A stretch of 27,508 nt of DNA from NCBI RefSeq assembly GCF_004359215.1, contig NC_090618.1:2691775-2719282 (forward strand), given 5' to 3'. The number at the start of each line of letters is the position of its first letter. The first letter of the stretch is position 1. A model generated the notes under the pieces. That model was not told where the DNA came from and did no database searches. It saw only the letters and a program-made list of their open reading frames with translations. A program made the position numbers and the translations under genes. Shown here one piece after another: positions 19,936-27,508 of the stretch. The DNA is from Bremia lactucae. Lineage: Eukaryota; Oomycota; Peronosporomycetes; Peronosporales; Peronosporaceae.

Positions 19936-20337
19936 CTACCTCGAAGTCTGGTCTGCGCGATAAAGCGTCAGACAAGACATTAATCTTAAGCGGCTTGTAT
20001 TTAATTTGAAATTAAATTCAGAGAAGAATGTAAGCCACCTTGTCATTCTAGGCGAGAGGTGCGCTAAGTTTTTTGCGGTCCACAATGTTGCGTGGTCTGT
20101 ATAAATCACAAATGGTTCGGTGCTCAATAGGTGCACTTTAAACTTGATAAGAGCATATCTTAGTGAAAGTAGCTCTTTGTCATGCACAGGGTAATTCAGC
20201 TCCGCGTCTTTTGAAAGCCGGGACTGATAAGAGATGACACGGCCAACGCCGTCGTCATCCTTCTGCATGAGCGCGCTGGCGAGTGCAAAATTACTTGCAT
20301 CGCAGACGACGCTAAAGGGCTTATCCGCGCCTGGCAA
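19936..20337 (-). pseudogene. Ty3/gypsy RNase H
   Basis: The RNase H domain, which degrades the RNA strand during reverse transcription, is mostly in one open frame of 133 codons. Catalytic-type motifs are visible: VVCDASNFALASAL (first Asp), LNYPVHDKELL (Glu) and IYTDHATLWT (Asp). It lies directly between the reverse transcriptase thumb and the integrase linker on the minus strand, as usual for gypsy pol. The frame does not continue into either neighbour, so the protein cannot be made as one polyprotein. Confidence 0.87.
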
Positions 20338-20353
20338 TGCCAGACCGGTGCCT

Positions 20354-21560
20354 CTACAAGAGATTATTCTTCACTGATGTGAATGCATCTTCTTGTTCTT
20401 TTAACCAAACCCATTCTGTGTTCTTTTTAAGGAGACCAGATAATGGCTTAGTTTGCTCAGCATAATTCTTGCTATGCTTATGCAAGTACTTAGCGAGCCC
20501 TAGGAATTGGCGCAAATCCTTCACATGCTGTGGGATTGCCCGTTCCTTTACTGGTTTTACCTTGCCTGGGTCTGCTCGTACACAATGGGTACCTACGATG
20601 CAACCCAGCACAGGTATCTCAGGGACCCTTATGACGCACTTTTGCAAGTTGGCGTACAATTGGGCGTCCTTTAAAGTTTGCAAAAAGCGTCTGAATGACG
20701 CTTGTGCGACTCTATTGCGCTCAGCCCGTCCTCGGCCCTACTATGCACGAATCTTCGTCAAAGTAATGCGGCGCGTAGGCACGGTGCTGACGCATCACGT
20801 GAGCCACTCAGTTGAATGTCGCTGGTGCATTTTTAAACCTTGGGGCATCACAAGCCACACCCAAAGCATACCGCTTGGGGTGCTTACTGCCGTTTTGGCT
20901 ACATCGGACTATTTCATGAGTACCTGATAGTAGCCATCCTTCAAATCCAACGCGGAAAAGATTGTTGACTTTCCCATGGAGTTCAACAAGTATCTTTCCG
21001 CGGAATTGGCGTTTGCGCCGGTATAATCGCCGTGTTCAGCTTATTGTAAGCATGTACCACGCGTCGTCCACCTGTGGCTTTATGCGCACAAAAGGTCGGG
21101 CTGCAGTGAGTTGATTTGCTCTCACGCACATGCCCCGCCTTGGCTCGTTTGTCGAAGAACTAATCAATATAATCAACTTGTTCTTTCGGCAACGGCCATT
21201 GCCTGCTCACACAATACTTGGTGCCAGGTTCGAGGTCTATTTCGTGTCCGATGCTTCTATCTGCTGGTAGGCGGCTCGGCACTTCTTCTGGGAACACATC
21301 GCAATGTTTCCACAGAACCTTAAAGAACGTGCTGTCTCTCAAGGCATCCGAGCATTGGGCAGCAAACATTTCCTTTTTGTTCGTTTCTAGGACGCTCTCG
21401 TCCATTGTAGACGACGAGCAACAGTCCACCAAGTTCTCTTCTGGAAGTGGTGCGACTACTTTGTGGATCTTTCCTTTCTTTAATTTGGCAAGGAACAGAT
21501 CCCACGACATCTCCGGGAGATTTACTATCTTCTCGGCAATTTTAAAGACTGTCGGAGCAC
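20354..21560 (-). pseudogene. Ty3/gypsy reverse transcriptase (inactivated)
   Basis: This copied the element RNA into DNA. The N-terminal part (FLAKLKKGKIHKVV, then VLWKHCDVFPEEVPSRLP, near 21505-21160) ends with QWPLPKEQVDYID and a stop at about 21160. The finger region continues in frame after the stop (SPTFC, TGG, AYNKLNTA, AQTPIPRKD, near 21100-20990). The palm is scrambled by frameshifts; the family YFDD active site reads YFDE at 20765-20754 and is followed by a one-base deletion. The thumb (PVLGCIVGTH, DLRQFLGLAKYLHK, 20683-20354) is open. The element therefore cannot encode a working enzyme. The part from 20992 to 21790 is closely similar, inverted, to 26711-27508. Confidence 0.88.
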
Positions 21561-22079
21561 ATCAACTGAGGATGCCTCCGCATTTTTGTCTTTGACGGCC
21601 TCGAACACCTCGTTCGAAGGCCCGTCCTCTTCAATAGGATCTGAAACAAAGGTCACTCGTTAAGACGTGCCTTTGATCGTCCTAATTTGTCGGGTACTAG
21701 TTCATCGAGTCCCCACAACCTTTGACTGGGAAGCGGATGCCGTTGCTCTCCTAGCTAACGCACCCCTTCAAAAAATCGCAACAGGCTCTAGGTTCTGTGC
21801 CGGTTCATGCGACGCTTGATTTCCTGTCAGCTCGCTGTCTACTGCCACAGACTCTCGGCTCTGTGCAGGACTATGGGACACTACTTGTCATTGTCCTTTT
21901 TCTACCTCAGTCTCCACGAGCTGGGTAGAATTGGTGACGTTTGACATCCCGTCAACGCACCCTCAACTGCGCTCGACACGACATCAATTGCAAACGCCTC
22001 TCGCAGGAGCGCATCCTTTCCGGTAACCTGCGTAGAGTTCGCAATTGTGCGTGTTCGCCAGTCTTTCCAAGGTTGGCAA
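21561..22079 (-). pseudogene. Gypsy pol spacer between protease and reverse transcriptase
   Basis: Minus-strand sequence of the same element. After the protease, a short piece WKDWRTRTIANSTQV (near 22075-22030) fits the usual protease-distal linker. The rest (EDGPSNEVFEAVKD, near 21630) matches the plus-strand copy at about 26870-26920. No conserved domain is expected here. Several stops are present. Confidence 0.7.
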
Positions 22080-22262
22080 AACACAACTCATGGCATGCCT
22101 AGGATGAGGTCGTAAGAACTCTCCATACCTAGCACTGTGAGCTTCTCTTTACAAGAGAAGTCATTAAAGCTGAAGGCGAGTTCAACTTGAACTCCCTCAA
22201 ACTTAACGAGCGCGCCGTTCGTTAGCCGAACGGTCGCAAATCTCTAGTTTAGAGCCGCGAGT
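22080..22262 (-). pseudogene. Ty3/gypsy aspartic protease, C-terminal half
   Basis: The protease would cut the Gag-Pol polyprotein. The minus strand encodes FVKLAAL, then a stop, then ATVRLTNGALVKFEG and VLGMESSYDLILGMP. LTNG and the hydrophobic-ILGMP strand are typical of gypsy proteases. The catalytic D-S/T-G loop would lie just upstream but is not readable in frame. Conclusion: a decayed protease between the gag zinc knuckle and pol. Confidence 0.72.
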
Positions 22263-22351
22263 TTAACAAAATTTGTGATGCACTCGAATTCACTCGGTGG
22301 GTCGTCACCTGGTCATAGCCTCGTCCTTTGGCGCTATAGGGCATCCCGCCC

Positions 22352-23432
22352 CTACTGCGCTCCTGCATTTCCCGACCCCTCAGTGGTCGAGGCAGAACTC
22401 ATGCGTCTCGCACGCTGGTTCTTGCCATCGCCCTTTGGGAAGGGAGTCCTCTTGCTGGGCATTTTTGCCCCAGCAAGGACCCTGGCATAGCAGCGAGCCA
22501 TCATATGGCCGCGCTTGCCGCATTTAAAACAGACCGCGTCTGCATTGCCCAACTCCATGGGAGTGGCATCTGACCTCTCGGCCGACGGCTCATACCAAGC
22601 TGCCACCGAGGCACTGTTGTAGGATTTTTTCTCAACTAAGGCGATTTGGATTGCCTCTTTCATCGTCGACGGCACCTTTCTGAAAAGGGCCTGCCGCGAT
22701 GGGCCATGTTGAAGTCCGTTCATAAATGTGGGCACCTTAACGCGCTTCGGAATTTGATCTACGGTAATGGAGGCCGACAGCGAGCTATCTCCTGCACATA
22801 CTCTTGTAGAGATCGCTTCGCCTGTCTCACCATATAAAAGCGCGCCTAAAACAACACCTCTTTGTTCAGCGGCTGGTACATGGCTCGAATCTTTGTCTTC
22901 AAAATTGCCCATGAGAGGAACTCCTTAACGTCTGCCATAAGCGCCGAGTAAACCCACTCTGAGGCCTTACCGCGCAGGTGCGACATGGCGTACGACACCA
23001 TCCGACTGTCGTCCTCGATGAGCTGCGCGACACCGCATTGCTTCACGGCTAACAACCAGAGGGTAATCGTGTGCGCTGCAGTTCTATCGAACTTGAGCGG
23101 GTCCATCCAAATGGGCCTCGGCTGGTGCGGCCGAGCAGAGAGCATCACAACAGTCCTGTTAAGAGCCTCGCTCCGAACCTGCTCATGCCTCAGCTCATCC
23201 TGAGTCTGGGTGACATACTCAAGGGCAGCATGGCTTTGTGTCTCGGACGCGGCTCTCCGCTGTCTGAGCACGAATGGCTCAAACAGCTTCAACTGAGCAA
23301 CATGTTGCTCAGGAGGACTACTCAAGAGCCTGGCCAAGGCATGTTCATCATGTCCCTGCACCAAGTGCTCTGCCACCTCCCGATGTACTCGGAAAGGTGG
23401 GGGATATGAGCCCAATCGATATTAAGGCTCAT
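22352..23432 (-). pseudogene. Ty3/gypsy gag with zinc knuckle (frameshifted)
   Basis: This codes the capsid and nucleocapsid protein. The start codon at 23432 is set by similarity to the plus-strand gag (both begin MSLNIDWAH). A one-base deletion near 23390 shifts the frame, which then runs through PPEQHVAQLKLFEPFVL, a capsid-type segment with WMDPLKFDRT and LRGKASEWVYSAL, to 22846. After a second shift the frame from 22912 holds SITVDQIPKRVKVPTFMNGL and a zinc knuckle CFKCGKRGHMMARC (CX2CX4HX4C, near 22533-22492), which binds the element RNA. A basic tail follows. It is broken but nearly complete, and lies upstream of the protease, as in Ty3/gypsy elements. Confidence 0.88.
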
Positions 23433-23605
23433 CCTTACTGGCACGCTTTGAGATGCTGGCCGTGGAAGGATCTCAACTGTGTTGAAGATTGATGTATTCA
23501 TCGAAAGTGTTGCACTTTATGCATATGCGTTTATACGGGATCAAATTACAAGAATAACACGAAGAAGTTGAGTGTGGAAAAGACTTATTCTTTTTATCAA
23601 ATTTA
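23433..23605 (-). other. Leader of the minus-strand gypsy element
   Basis: The last 45 bases before gag match the leader of the plus-strand element (ATCCTTCC, then GCATCTC). No TGG-type primer binding site is recognisable at the expected place. The 5' limit is the SINE inserted at 23606. Confidence 0.6.
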
Positions 23606-24177
23606 AATGTGGCTCAGTCGGGTAAGGCATGGCGGTGCGACCCACTGGTCACCGGTTCGATACCCGGTAACGACAAAAAGTAAAACCTTCGGGAACTGGT
23701 GTTTGGGGTTCACCAGCACTGTACCGCCAGACAGTGACGTCTTCCATTTTATGGTAGTCGACATATCTGGGTATTTTCAAGTTCCAGCCGCCCCCGGGGG
23801 GGGTGGTTGTGCCTACAGTAACTTTGGGACTTTTCGGGTCCGGGTCCGAGACAAGGCAGTTTACCTATCGTGTCACGCTATGCGACACGACGTAGCGGCT
23901 CCCTACCCAGCTCCCGGGTCGTCCATTACACCTCCCGGCGCCGGACCCAGGAGTGGTACTAGCCGGGGTTTCCGTTCATGTTAGACCCGTCACCCACCCA
24001 GGCACTGCCCAGATGGGAGGCTGCTTAACAACCACAGTCGCCCCGACCCCGTAACCTCTAAGCTACCGACGTCGGTCCGTAGTCGACATATCTGGGAAAG
24101 GGGGCGCAGCAAACGATAGGAAATAATTAACGGTAGGATAAAGTTAACGGTAGGATAAAGCTAACGGTAGGATAAAG
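23606..24177 (+). mobile_element. tRNA-derived SINE
   Basis: Pol III promoter elements are present: an A box TGGCTCAGTCGG (23610-23621) and a B box GGTTCGATACC (23654-23664), 32 bases apart, as in a tRNA-derived head. The head does not fold as a full tRNA because no acceptor stem pairs. A GC-rich body of about 450 bases follows. The 3' end is three tandem copies of TTAACGGTAGGATAAAG (24127-24177; the third starts with C), the type of short repeat tail common in SINEs. Candidate 5-base target duplications (TTAAA, 23603-23607 and 24178-24182) are too short to be certain. The body contains GTAGTCGACATATCTGGG twice (near 23755 and 24079). It lies between the LTR and gag of the minus-strand gypsy element. 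Confidence 0.75.
24127..24177 (+). repeat. Three tandem 17-bp repeats at the SINE 3' end
   Basis: The unit TTAACGGTAGGATAAAG occurs at 24127, 24144 and 24161 (the last with C as first base). Confidence 0.9.
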
Positions 24178-24214
24178 TTAAACTCAAAATATAACTTACT
24201 TTCCGGTTTGCAAT

Positions 24215-24718
24215 CTCGACCGTAAGCCACACACCTTCGGGTACAGTTTTGAAGCGATTAAATGCCTTCTCTCACGTGTAGTGAGGTTTGTGGTGGGCGC
24301 CTTAGCGACCGAATCCAACTCACGAAGATACTGGTAGAAGTGTCGTCACGGGAGCGGTAATTCGGCTCCTCGTGCGCACTTATCAAGTATAAAGTAAGTT
24401 TAAGACTGATTTATGTTATATCGTATCAAATATTAAATCCTGTTATAACCAATCATAAAATGCTGTCTCTGTTGATAGACACTAATATGTATTGCGAGCG
24501 TAAATTTCGGAATACCTCGCAAAACGGATGACGCTAGTCGTCATCCCTTCCAATGTAATTGCACCTATGTGTACACATACACAAGGGTGGGTCACAATGT
24601 GAACCACACCCGAGTGGTGGATCTAATTACTTGACTAAAGTTATTGACTATCCCCTTAAGTACACAAAGTGTGCTTAACGGGGACTATGTAAAATTAGGG
24701 AAACTTTAGCCGGTTACG
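24215..24718 (-). mobile_element. Ty3/gypsy LTR, inverted relative to the one at 17592
   Basis: Read on the minus strand from about 24718 (CGTAACCGGCTAAAG, the terminal TG mutated to CG), it matches the plus-strand LTR through CTTAAGGGGATAGTCAATAA, the TGACG hairpin, ATTACCGCTCCCGTGACG and GCGCCCACCACAA. Similarity fades near 24215, so the 3' border is approximate; the SINE follows. It is in the right place and orientation to be the 5' LTR of the minus-strand gag-pol. Confidence 0.8.
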
Positions 24719-26070
24719 CGGTGAGCCTCGCAAAATTTAGCCGCTTGGTCACGATTTCAGTGCGTCAGCGGGGCACATTCGTTTATTCGTAGTCATTTTG
24801 GCGAATTGCGTGATATTGCCAGCATAATGAGAGGTCCATTGTGGTCAAGTGAACGTCATTGTCCGCAGTGAACTACGAAAGAGACGTTTTCACTTATAAA
24901 TTGAAAAGCCTCAAGATGTTCGTTTGCACAAGACCATACATGATTTATTCACGCATAAGCGGCTCAATATTGCTTACGCAGTTGGCAAAGTCGTGGGTTG
25001 GCAATTTTAAGTCGGCAATAGCCCGCAACCTCTTGGTCGTTAGGTTTGGCTGGCGATATGATTTCGGATAAGGTGCGGTAGCACTATCTTCTGCAGTACC
25101 CCCTTCGGGAGCATACGCACGCTCACGCACTTTTCACAGGATATTTGCTACTTTTGCACACGTACCGCGCACAGGGGCGTCCGAGTCAATATATACCGGG
25201 TTTTCAGCGTTCGTGACATCAAGCCTTAAAAAGGGCATGTTTAATGGATATAGGCAGAATCGAGCTGCCGCTGTAACGTCGCCGGATGCATACAGTACTT
25301 AAAGCGGCTGCGCGCCCTACGGAAGCAGAGATCTGGTTGCGGTAGAGGCAGTTGCCGTGCCATTTACGTCTAACATTCCATGAAGTGAAACATTATTATT
25401 TTTGGAAAATCGGGAATAGCAGCGAAGTGTATAAAACGTTTGATTCTGTCCGGCAGGGTGTGATTATAAGATTTTGCAGGAATGGTGTGTGTTTAAGGAA
25501 AAAGGGTGTGAATATAGCAACTCCCCCTACTATTATTCTTCTTCAATTCTATTTTATAATCATAAATTATTTATTAAACATTAAATTTCGTTATGTGACG
25601 GGAGGTTCCAGTACCGCAGCGTATAATTTATTACTAGTAGAATATCTTAGAATATTTACTTAAATTTCTAATGTCAATATCAACAAGAATTGTAGCTGAT
25701 TTAAAATGTTTGTAAAGGTATGAATAATTTTTCCTATAAGAAGAAGTAAGTTGAAAAGTACAACATTATATTTTTGATTAATTTTACTTAAGCGTCCAAT
25801 ATTACCAATATGATAATATTGAGAAAAAAAGCATTAGTACTGTTGATTGATTGATTAAGGTTCAAATCAATCAATTACAAGACACTATAAGGCGGTGCGC
25901 AAGGATGCGCATAACATTATTCGCTCATAATATATTAAGGCCACTACTATATGTTCACTTTCCCTTTGCTGTTTCTACACACCCCTCCGACCCATAGCCA
26001 ATCAGAACGCATAACTATCAGCTGCTTTTGCACGCTGCTTGCAGGCCGACGCTTTCGCGTCGATCCAAAA
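24719..26070. other. Region between the two gypsy elements, no recognised gene
   Basis: Short ORFs (24859-25071 plus, 24945-25130 minus, 25352-25663 plus) have no recognisable motif and overlap each other on opposite strands. On the minus strand a frame around 25230-24930 is open except for one stop and has ordinary composition, so a decayed coding remnant is possible, but I cannot name it. From about 25500 to 25860 the sequence is very AT-rich. The part nearest 26070 should hold the LTR and leader of the plus-strand element; no LTR border was found. Confidence 0.55.
25847..25874. other. Hairpin
   Basis: TTGATTGATT (25847-25856) and AATCAATCAA (25865-25874) form a perfect 10-bp stem around an 8-base loop. 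Function unknown. Confidence 0.6.
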
Positions 26071-26690
26071 GCTTAAAGATCGAAATTTCCGAGTTTAAAG
26101 TGTCGAAGGCGACTCCTTCTTAAGATGGTTCGACGAATTAGACGACCATTAAAGCTCGCTACTTCGATGACGATGCGACGACAGGGAAATTTGGCATGTC
26201 CAACTTAGCCGGACGTGCCAAATCTTGGGCTTTAGGCTCAAGCTTCACGACACTTATGTATTCAAGTCGGATGAGGTCTCTCACACCGGCTCAGGCAATA
26301 TTTTGAGCCGCCACGTGGCGAATTCACGGCTCGAGCAGAGCTCCTGGATTTAAAGCAGGGTAAGCGTAACTTCACGCTCAAGCCCAACATACACGATACC
26401 TTGTAAATTGTATCGTAAGTCATCCACGGGATGAACAAGCACAGGTAACCGTGTTTGTTTAGGGTCTTGCAGACGGTCATGTCAAGACCCACCAGTCCCA
26501 GCTCGAACTAGAGTCGCTTGATAATGTGATCTCAGTAGCGGGGCAGAAGGACTTCAGCACAAATCACGCTTTTGTTCACTCTGGTACTTGTCGTCCATAT
26601 AGATGACATGAAAACGAGGTCCACAACTTTGGACCTCTCGTATATGGAGGGCGAGAAACCTCGCTCTTTTAGTCAAAACGATTTCAAAAC
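26071..26690 (+). pseudogene. Ty3/gypsy gag of a second lineage (broken)
   Basis: Plus-strand pieces in different frames include FLRWFDELDDAIKARYF, SNLAGRAKSWALG, LDLKQGKRNF, AISVAGQKDFS and LDLSYMEGEKPR. These are signatures of the retrotransposon Gag (capsid) family common in oomycete gypsy elements. At least several frameshifts and stops (for example TAA near 26120 and 26405) interrupt it. The order of the pieces is correct, so this is one decayed gene. No zinc knuckle or protease follows; the sequence passes within a few tens of bases into pol. This Gag is clearly different from that of the minus-strand element. The 74-codon frame at 26572-26796 spans the join. Confidence 0.82.
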
Positions 26691-26710
26691 GCAGTTGTTG
26701 TCAGAAGACG

Positions 26711-27508
26711 AAGAGCCTGGTGCGGTTGGAAGGGGTGCGTTAGCCATGAGTGCAACGACACCCGCTTCCCAGAAAAGGGTCGTGGTAACTCGATAAACGA
26801 GTACCCGACAGATTAGGACGATCAAAGGCACGTCTAAACGAGTGACCTTTGGATCAGTCTCTAATGAAGAGGACGGGCCTTCAAACGAGGTGTTCGAGGC
26901 CGTCAAAGACGAAATTGCGGAGGCATCCTCAGTTGAGGTGCTCCGGCAAGTCTTTAAATCTGCCGAGGAGATAGTAAATCTCCCGGAGATGTCGTGGGAT
27001 CTGTTCCTTGCCAAATAAAGGAAGGAAAGATCCACGAAATAGTCACACCAGTTCCAGAAGAGAACTTGGTGGACTGCTGCTCGTCGTCCACAATGGACGA
27101 GAGCGTCCTAGAAACGGACAAAAAGAAGCGGTACGCTGCTCAAGGCTGGGATGCCTTGAGAGACAGTCCGTTCTTTGAGGTTCTGTGGAAACATCGTGAT
27201 GTGTTCCCAGAAGAAGTGCCGAGCCGCCTACCAGCAGATAGGGGCATCGGGCACGAGATAGACCTCGAACCTGGCACCAAGTATTGTGTGACCAGGCAAT
27301 GGCCGTTGCCGAAAGAACAAGTCGATTATATCGATGAGTTCTTCGACAAACGAGCCAAGGCGGGACATGTGCGTGAGAGCAAATCGCCTCACTGCAGCCC
27401 GACCTTTTGTGTGCGTAAAGCCACAGGTGGATGGCGCGTGGTTCATGCTTATAATAAGCTGAACACGGCGACCATACCGGCGCAAACGCCAATCCCGCGG
27501 AAAGATGT
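26711..27508 (+). pseudogene. Ty3/gypsy pol, start of reverse transcriptase (broken, runs off the window)
   Basis: This is a close inverted copy of 20992-21790. Frames include EDGPSNEVFEAVKDEI, SWDLFLAK and then a stop caused by a one-base loss near 27015. From about 27060 one frame stays open to the window end: VLWKHRDVFPEEVPSRLP, QWPLPKEQVDYIDEFFDKR, SPHCSPTFCVRKATGGW and AQTPIPRKD, which is the finger region of a gypsy reverse transcriptase. The copy keeps the reading frame where the minus-strand copy has a stop after VDYID. Palm and active site lie beyond the window. ORFs on the minus strand here are shadows. Confidence 0.87.

Noticed and set aside
23606..23680. Functional tRNA gene
   Set aside because: A and B boxes and a T-arm are visible, but no acceptor stem pairs and no anticodon arm is convincing. 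A SINE head fits better.
24945..25130. Possible RXLR effector remnant (KRLR in a minus-strand frame)
   Set aside because: The motif is not a true R-x-L-R, there is no signal peptide, and an upstream stop interrupts the frame.
25352..25663. Plus-strand ORF of 103 codons
   Set aside because: The second half is AT-rich low-complexity sequence, and no domain or homologue is recognisable.

Overview
The window looks like an oomycete genome, most likely a Peronosporales downy mildew or Phytophthora relative. The evidence is an intact Crinkler (CRN) effector gene, an rDNA spacer with a linked 5S gene, and degenerate Ty3/gypsy elements of the type common in these genomes. I cannot name the species. 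Two single N bases (3502 and 12561) mark assembly joins, and neighbours across them need not be adjacent in the chromosome.

Left part (1-12560): ribosomal DNA, with the transcription units on the minus strand. There are two copies of the intergenic spacer (IGS). Copy 1 (1-3501) matches copy 2 at a constant offset of 4278 bases. Between them lie the first 724 nt of the 18S gene (4226 down to 3503). The N at 3502 joins mid-IGS to mid-18S, so the rest of 18S, ITS1, 5.8S, ITS2, 28S and the remainder of one IGS are missing. Read on the minus strand, copy 2 contains a 27-bp minisatellite (about 12270-11289), a complete 5S rRNA gene (10961-10844), a low-complexity spacer, a dimeric tandem repeat of about 725 bp (9245-7523), a possible Pol I promoter (about 7256-7241), degenerate repeats of about 90 bp, and then 18S.

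Middle part (12562-17591): the broken 3' end of a DNA polymerase alpha catalytic subunit gene on the minus strand (about 13300-12586) and a 777-codon intact CRN gene on the plus strand (14559-16892). The CRN has the header and HVLVxxP region followed by a P-loop NTPase and a PD-(D/E)XK nuclease-like C-terminus. It is bracketed by an 85-bp direct repeat and by two fragments of an inverted copy of its own upstream region, which abut exactly at one point. An LTR piece ends to the left of the CRN segment (13598) and a complete LTR starts directly to its right (17592).

Right part (17592-27508): nested and rearranged Ty3/gypsy elements. A plus-strand LTR, leader and gag N-terminus (17592 to about 18420) run straight into the 3' end of a minus-strand gag-pol (about 18420-23432) whose own LTR is near 24215-24718, so the two LTRs are inverted. 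A tRNA-derived SINE (23606-24177) sits between that LTR and gag. After about 1.3 kb with no recognisable gene, a second, plus-strand gypsy pseudogene begins (gag about 26071-26690, pol 26711 to the window end). Its pol is an inverted near-copy of the minus-strand pol. All retroelement coding regions carry stops and frameshifts; the CRN is the only clearly intact protein gene.
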